Positions 21,902 to 27,195 of a DNA stretch of 27,195 nucleotides are shown one piece after another; the stretch's first letter is position 1, and every line of letters starts with the position of its first letter. The stretch is from Zygnema circumcarinatum (Eukaryota > Streptophyta > Zygnematophyceae > Zygnematales > Zygnemataceae), in the NCBI GenBank assembly GCA_037447605.1, contig CM074812.1:3299071-3326265 (forward strand). The letters run 5' to 3'. The position numbers and the translations under genes are program-made. Below the pieces are notes generated by a model that was given only the letters and a program-made list of their open reading frames with translations, did not search any database and had not been told where the DNA came from.

Positions 21902-21940
21902 CGACGCGTCACGTCATCTCACGTCACGTCACGTCACGCC
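21902..21940 (+). repeat. (ACGTC)n pentamer repeat, inverse copy
   Basis: ACGTCATCTCACGTCACGTC, then ACGTCACG. This is the reverse complement of the GTGAC pentamer at 17178-17246, including an ATCTCACGTC break that matches GACGTGAGAT-like sequence there. Confidence 0.7.
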
Positions 21941-23260
21941 TGCTCGTCGCGTGCGGAGGCAGAGGCGGCGAACTGAACGGAGGGCCGTTCTGTGTTGCGC
22001 GTATTTAAGGAGGGAGGCCGGTCCGCAATAATAAGAGAACCCTAAAAAGAGTGACAGAGGCCCGCCCGTGCGGCATGGCATTGTGCCCTCCTTCTGCCCA
22101 GTCGCACTGGCGGGCTGGCTCCTCGCCGTGTACATTTGATGGCGTCGCTTAATCGCGAGATGCATGCCAGTAATGCCCTTGAGATGTTTTCCAGTATTGA
22201 GGTAGACGCCAGACGTCGTACGCGATAGCTTTCGTCTTTTTTTCATGTGCCCAATTGTCGTAGAGTCGCTTTAAAATATGCGATATGGAAGCAGTGTAGC
22301 AGCACTTGTATTCAAGCAGTGCAATGGAGTAAAGTGAGTTCTTGTTGCGAAAGTGCACCGAGTGAATTTCGTTGTCGCCCAACTCGGAGCGTTGAATCTG
22401 CGCTCTCAACGCCGGAGCAGGCCGCGGAAATTTTTGGTTGGGGGGGTGGGCTAGTCCGTCCTAAACAAAAATCCTGGACCCGCTATTGGCGGAGGTGGCG
22501 CCTCGCCCGCCAAAGCGCCGGCGCCGCCGCGAGGCACTTCACTTTTGAAAGCAAATGTCCGCTCGCGGTTTATTCTTCTCCTTCAGAGTCGATTGCCGCC
22601 TAAAATCACGCTGGTTCTTTATGTCGATGTGCGCCCTTTCCCACGGCGTGAGATCGATAGCGAAGACCATTCTTCAGTATTGGCACAGGTTGTAGGCGTA
22701 CCCAAAACGCAGGGGTGCAGTAGAATTATCCTTTCCTTTAACGCACGGTACATACGGATCTATAGCCCCGCCCGCCCCGCGGTAGCGCTAGCGCTAGCGG
22801 CGAGCCCGTTTTCGTGCGATTGTTGCACAACGATTGTCATTGGGCCGTTGGCTCGGCAACCATTGGCTGGCAATGGTTGGACGCCCAATGGTTGCCAACC
22901 ATTTGAATGGTTGTTTTGGTCCGGCGCCAATGGTTGGCAACTATTCGAATGGTCCGACCCGTACATTGCGCCATTTCTCCTCGTACGGTCCGGTCCCAGC
23001 GCCGCCCCCGCCCCCGCCCCCGCCCGGGCCCGGGCCGGCGCTTTTTGGGCAGTGGCTCCGGCTCCTCCGACCGGCGGATAAGGCAAGAAAGGCGCGCGCC
23101 CGCCTCCCAACTCTCAGCAAGCCGAGGGCCTGCGTGGGAAGCCAAGCTCGTCCTACGCCTCCTCTTCGCCCTCTCCTTCGTCTCCCTTTCTTTCTCTCTC
23201 TCTCTCTCTCTCTCAATTACCCTCTACTCTCTCCTTCCTCTGCGGCCCTCGCAGGCAGCT
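21941..23260 (+). promoter_or_regulatory. Upstream region of the plastid-protein gene
   Basis: No gene was recognised. Contents: a telo-box-like AGAACCCTAAAAAG (22037-22050); a 15-base match to the gag-like relic (TGTACATTTGATGGC, 22129-22143); a perfect 14-base palindrome TAGCGCTAGCGCTA (22783-22796); CCAATGG elements (22840-22960); a CCCCCGCCCCCG run (about 22998-23030); and a CT tract (23186-23216) just before the start codon, on the sense strand. Confidence 0.4.
22840..22960. repeat. CCATTGG/CCAATGG element, copy B
   Basis: Bases 22869-22899 match 9833-9863 at 29 of 31 positions. A further CCAATGGTTGGCAAC at 22927-22941 is identical to the second half of copy A. The motif occurs at least five times in 120 bases, 300-420 bases before the plastid-protein ATG. 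Confidence 0.6.
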
Positions 23261-25549
23261 ATGGCGGCAGTCCAAGCCGCTGCTCTTGCAGCCATGGAGG
23301 CTACCGCCTGCAGCTGCGCAGCTTTCCCCTCCTCCTCGCCAGCGCGACGCCCCTCTCCCTCCCGCCTGCGCGTCTCGTCCCTCTCCCGCCGCCTTCGTGC
23401 TGTAGCGGTATTGCCTCCCTCCTCTCTTCCTTTCCCCCACATCTCTCGCCTCCATTCTCCGCACCTGCCTCTGCAGATCGCTCCTTCTGCTCCTCTGCCT
23501 CAAACTGCGCAGCACGTTTGCATGCGCGTCCGGCGTCAGAGGTGCTGCGGTTATGTGGTGTGCGAGTATTTGAGAGGGAGTGTGACAGGGCAGGACAGGG
23601 CAGAATGTGCTCTGGGAGAGGAGAAGAGAGGTGCTGAGAGGGTGCGGAGTGATGCTGCAGTCTCTCCCTCCGTTGAGGATCATGGCGAGATCTGCGGAAT
23701 CACACGAGACAGGCAAGGTCAGTGGGACTCCCTCGCTCCCTCCCTCCCTTCCTCGTTTTTCTTTGCAAGGCCCAGGAAGGCTTTCTGCCTTTGTATGGAA
23801 GCAGGGAATGCGAATAGGCTGTGCCTGTGGTTGTTAGAGACGTTTTGCTGCACCTTCATGCAAGGACGGAGGGAATGCTGAAGTGCCTCCTATAGGGTCT
23901 GATTCAACTCTTCTTGCAGTAGCCTTCGGATACAGATTGTTGCTTGCCTTCTGCTCTGATGTTTATTTGAGCACATTGCACTCCAGTGACATTCAAAAGA
24001 AATGCTTGAAGTACTTCAGAATGGGCAGATTTTTCCGCGCAGGCATGTGAGCTACAGCAAGTTGGTGATGTTTAGCATCTTTCTAGCGAATAGGAGATGA
24101 TACACATATACATATGCATTTTTTCTTTCTTTATTCAGTTTTGCGAATTCTGGTCTCGTTTCTGCAGTAATGTGGAGAGTTATGGGAGGACTATCACATG
24201 TACTGTAGGGTGCGCTATTGATGCAGGTCCCTGCACAGCAACAAAGGAAGGTAGTTGAGACGCGGCTTTTGTCGACTGCAGCGGGACTCCTGCCGCTCAT
24301 GCTTGCCTTTGTCGAGGCGGAGCTTCCAAGGGCCATCCCTGTGGAGACCTTCTACAGCGACTGGACATTGTCGGAATTGGCATTGAAATCTTTTTGTAAG
24401 TGTCTTTTGACTGCCCAGTTAGGTTATTTATCAAAAATGATCCTCGGAACATACGTGTTTGGGAGAGTAAATGAGATCCCTGCATGGTCATTCACTGTGG
24501 AGGAGGCTTCTTTCTCTGGGGGGAATGATGAGTCGGCCTCCGGATCTAATGCAGGATAACTACTTCTTAGATATTCAGAGCTTCAGGGGTCATCAGAATG
24601 ACATGCAGTAACCCTAAATGTTCACTCTTCACGGGAAGGCAGCGATTTTAAGTCGATTCCGTGATAATTTGGTCTTTATAAAGCAGCTGTGCGTCTCGTC
24701 TTGACTGCGGACTTGCCCCACAAGCGATAGAGAAAGAGACTTAGTGGAGGTTCTTCAATTGTATGTACTGAAGAGAGATGTCGATATGGCAGACCTTTGT
24801 AAGCTTGTCCCGCCTAAAAAACCGATTTAGGGAGGGAGTGGGCCCAGACATGATATTTGTGTGTGTCTTTTCGTGGGGAGCGGTTGTGTTCGCTTCTATG
24901 AATGTAAGACATGATCCATCCTTTACTCCGTTACCCCCGATATTGTGCTTTACCTCGTAGCATCAAAGTAATTCTGGGTGTCTGCTTGAGCCATCCACAC
25001 GCGCTCACAATTGCAGGGAGAGGGGTTCTGCAGGACCCGTACTACGAGAGTGACGAGTATCGCAATGCAGGAGGAAACGGCACACAACACTGGATATACA
25101 CCCGGGTGAGCGCATCTCTCTGATGTGGGAACCTTCTAACAACAGGGATGTTGGATATTCTGTGAATCCATTTGTAATTATTCTTTTTGTAAGGAACTGG
25201 AGGTATATTATATTTTGTGAATCCATTTGTAATTATTCTTTTTGTAAGGAACTGGAGGTATATTATATTTTGTGAATCCATTTGTAATTATTCTTTTTGT
25301 AAGGAACTGGAGGTATGTTTGCTGGTTTGCAAGCGACTGCTGTCACTCCTTTGACCTAACAGATTTGCGGACAAATACCTTACTCGTTGCGTTAATTTTA
25401 ATGTGTTCATGTTTGCGTAGGCTGAGGAGGAGGAGCAAGAAGCCCGAGAAGAGCTTTGGAGGGAGGAGCTCCGCAAGGAGATTGAGGATAAGCTTGGAGA
25501 AGTGAAGGAGTTGGAAAGTGCGGAGAAGAAGGAAAAGGAGCTTGTGTGA
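23261..25549 (+). CDS. Small, probably plastid-targeted conserved protein (about 196 aa)
   Basis: Exons 3-5 are firm: 24227-24395, 25017-25105 and 25421-25549, GT-AG with closing phases. They read VPAQQQRKVVETRLLSTAAG, LLPLMLAFVEAELPRAIPVE, TFYSDWTLSELALKSF, then WRGVLQDPYYESDEYRNAG, GNGTQHWIYTR, then an acidic helix AEEEEQEAREELWREELRKE ending in LV and TGA. The likely N-terminus is 23261-23407 (Ala/Ser/Arg-rich, poor in acid, like a chloroplast transit peptide) joined in phase 0 to 23661-23717 (MARSAESHETGK). This junction is less sure because the frame differs across 23408-23660. The sequence reminds me of a conserved plant chloroplast protein needed for embryo development (EMB1303-like), but I cannot verify that, so no symbol is given. 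One hydrophobic segment (AAGLLPLMLAFV) might be membrane-associated. Confidence 0.65.
25156..25316. repeat. 55-base tandem repeat, three copies
   Basis: TGTGAATCCATTTGTAATTA starts at 25161, 25216 and 25271, giving an exact 55-base period with almost no divergence. It lies in the last intron of the plastid-protein gene. It generates shadow frames in both orientations. Confidence 0.95.
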
Positions 25550-26123
25550 GAGCTGACTGCGGCTCATCATTGCACGGGACGAGTGCAGTCTGTACGAGAC
25601 GAAGACGAGAACGAGACGCTCTCGTCATGAATAGATCCTGTCCTTCACTTCCACTGAGCAGCATTGTGCCTGCAGCCGCTTACTTTCACATGTGGCGCGT
25701 GAAAGTGAACCTGAGGACAGGACGAGGACAGGATGCGGACGACGAGCTGGTGCTTGTGTTGTATTTAAGCACAGAAGTTAGTCCATTATGGAAAGCCACT
25801 GTGTTGTACAAAAGCAAGGAAAAAGGTCGATTACAGCAGCGTGATGTTAAGGCTGCTCAGTTGTGGAAGCCAAATGAAAGGATGGAACTTCAAAGAAATT
25901 CTTATGGAGTCCTTCATGAAACAATTTTGACCACTTCCTTTCGTTGCCTTCTCGACCAAGAGGCCTCCTCGTGCTTGCCTGACCGGGACCAGCATGTCCT
26001 CAGAAAGGAAACGAATCCTCACAGTATAATACTCTCACAATTCCCCATGAGTCTCTCCATACTACCGGTTGCCAATCGTCCCTGCTGATGCCAACAACAT
26101 TGCTGCTCGAGCTCCTCCCTTTT
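25550..26123 (+). other. 3' flank of the plastid-protein gene
   Basis: A 180-codon frame (25546-26088) overlaps the stop of the upstream gene. It has no recognisable domain and no plausible separate start context, so it is taken as 3' UTR or intergenic sequence. Confidence 0.35.
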
Positions 26124-26163
26124 CGCTGAATTTCCAAGCATTACGCTGAATTTCCAAGCATTA
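26124..26163. repeat. 20-base direct tandem duplication
   Basis: CGCTGAATTTCCAAGCATTA occurs twice head-to-tail (26124-26143 and 26144-26163), identical. Confidence 0.9.
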
Positions 26164-26250
26164 TGCATACATTAGGAGCAAGATGGTGAAGGGGACACTA
26201 GAGACCTGCTCAACATATGAAGCTCAGCGATTACAAGTGCGGCCATGCTC

Positions 26251-26502
26251 CCTTCGCGGCTGCTTCGAGGGAAGGCTTGAAGCGTTGTTGTGCTTAGGCG
26301 TAGTTTTCCTCTCTTAGCTTTATCCTTTTGTGCTTATAGGTCCTTTACGACCAGTTTTTCGTGGTTCCCCATGCTGATTTTGTCCATGTACATTTGAGGG
26401 CCTCGCCATCGTCAATGCTGTTGGTGCAGCGCCCTCCTTGCGAGGTGCTGCAACCTCTCCTCCACCCTCGGTGGAACTTGACATCTTGAATGACTTGCTC
26501 AA
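26251..26502 (-). mobile_element. Retroelement gag-like relic, copy B
   Basis: The minus frame starts MSKSFKMSSSTEGGGEVAAP and continues to MARPSNVHGQNQHGEPRKTG RKGP before a stop. From ATG 26409 down to about 26251 it aligns at DNA level with copy A at 9977-10127, including GGAAAACTACGCCTA and GCACAACAACGC. Copy B retains more of the N-terminal coding sequence. The gag assignment is inference. Confidence 0.5.
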
Positions 26503-27195
26503 TCACACAAAAAGATGTAAAACACAAGGAATACACTCAGTGCAAGAGTGAGAAACTCAGCGAAAACAAGAAGATGTAAGGAGAAAGCCTCTAGCCTAAA
26601 ACTCCTTAAGATAAAGATAAATACAACTTGACGACACTAGAGCCAAGCTTCAAGCACCTCAACCCTAAGCAGCGTGAGTATAACACTCCACTACAAGCTG
26701 AACTCTTCCCACTATCTTCTAGGCCCAAAGCAAGATAGCCTCACTTCCCCTTGTGAGGCACGAAGTAAGCCTTCTTTACTATACACCATTGCTGTGTGAC
26801 GTCCTTCCTCTTGACCGGACGTCACGTCACAGCGGCCACTTTGCAGATGCATGCATTCAGCAGCCAGCAAAACGTTCAATAGCCAGCTATGCGGCTCCGC
26901 GTGAACCTACGCTATTACCGACCTATGTAAGGCCTTCCGTACTGTTCCGCCGCCTGGCCGTACACATCCACCGCCCGTACTCGCATATCTGCCGCCCGCG
27001 CCCATCTTGACTCGGTCCTATAGATCCGTATTATACACTTTGAGGTTCACTGATCGCATTCGTGCCCTGTCGGCGTCTGCCGCCACTCGCCCGCCCTCCC
27101 TTTCGGACGCCTCCGCTCGACATCGTCGGGCAGTTCAGTTAGGCCGATGCGGGGAGTTGTCTCGCGCTGCTCGCGCTCTTCGACCCTTTACGCCC
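26503..27195. other. Right end, no gene seen
   Basis: On the minus strand this lies upstream of the gag-like relic and could be its leader or LTR, but no terminal repeat or primer-binding site was recognised. GACGTCACGTCAC at about 26818-26830 and CCGCC-rich sequence toward the end are noted only. Confidence 0.3.

Noticed and set aside
21097-21912. 271-codon minus-strand open frame
   Set aside because: It is antisense to the purine-rich MORC exon and the G-rich 3' flank, Pro/Ser-rich and without a domain.
22834-23637. 267-codon plus-strand frame and its overlaps
   Set aside because: It crosses CCAATGG repeats, a CCCCCG run and a CT tract and is in a different frame from the supported plastid-protein exons.
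25042-25281. Repeated IIYLQFLTKRIITNGFT protein on the minus strand
   Set aside because: It is only the translation of the 55-base intronic tandem repeat.
25546-26088. 180-codon plus-strand open frame
   Set aside because: It overlaps the stop of the plastid-protein gene and has no recognised domain. It is probably 3' UTR or intergenic.

Overview
This is nuclear DNA of a plant (streptophyte). It holds intron-rich genes whose spliced products match plant-specific families, with GT-AG introns of mostly 100-800 bases, long (GA)n/(CT)n tracts, plant-type telo-boxes (AAACCCTAA) and retrotransposon debris. The lineage within plants cannot be fixed by eye. The dense simple repeats and the plant-type R2R3-MYB and MORC genes would fit a land plant, perhaps seed-free.

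Four protein-coding genes could be rebuilt exon by exon; every exon phase closes. (1) Minus strand, 3541 to 507: the first eight exons (284 residues) of a multi-pass membrane protein of the plant TMEM185 / 'transmembrane Fragile-X-F-associated' family. The expected C-terminal RING part lies beyond the left edge, past a telomere-like repeat block. (2) Minus strand, 8251 to 5906: a four-exon R2R3-MYB factor of about 327 residues with an altered R3 recognition helix. (3) Plus strand, 11968 to 21284: a 14-exon MORC (microrchidia) GHKL/S5 protein of 1166 residues. Its ATP-site motifs are degraded and its disordered tail is long. (4) Plus strand, 23261 to 25549: a small, probably plastid-targeted protein of about 196 residues.

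Layout: 1-345 telomere-like and duplicated sequence; 507-3541 membrane-protein gene; 3542-4600 its GC-rich upstream region with a telo-box and four GCTGACGTG motifs; 4611-5528 a large (GA)n/(TA)n block; 5906-8251 MYB gene; 8252-8960 MYB upstream region with palindromic G-boxes; 8969-9375 a GGAC minisatellite; 9780-11060 transposon relics and CCAATGG elements; 11540-11967 MORC upstream region; 11968-21284 MORC; 21285-23260 intergenic; 23261-25549 plastid-protein gene; 26124-27195 repeats and a second gag-like relic.

The genes do not form a pathway or operon. Two observations stand out. The MORC gene keeps its reading frame and exon phases yet has lost the Asn of the N-box and the GNGFK glycine and lysine, so it looks like a constrained pseudo-ATPase. 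Also, in every gene the CT strand of the intronic and upstream GA/CT tracts is the sense strand.
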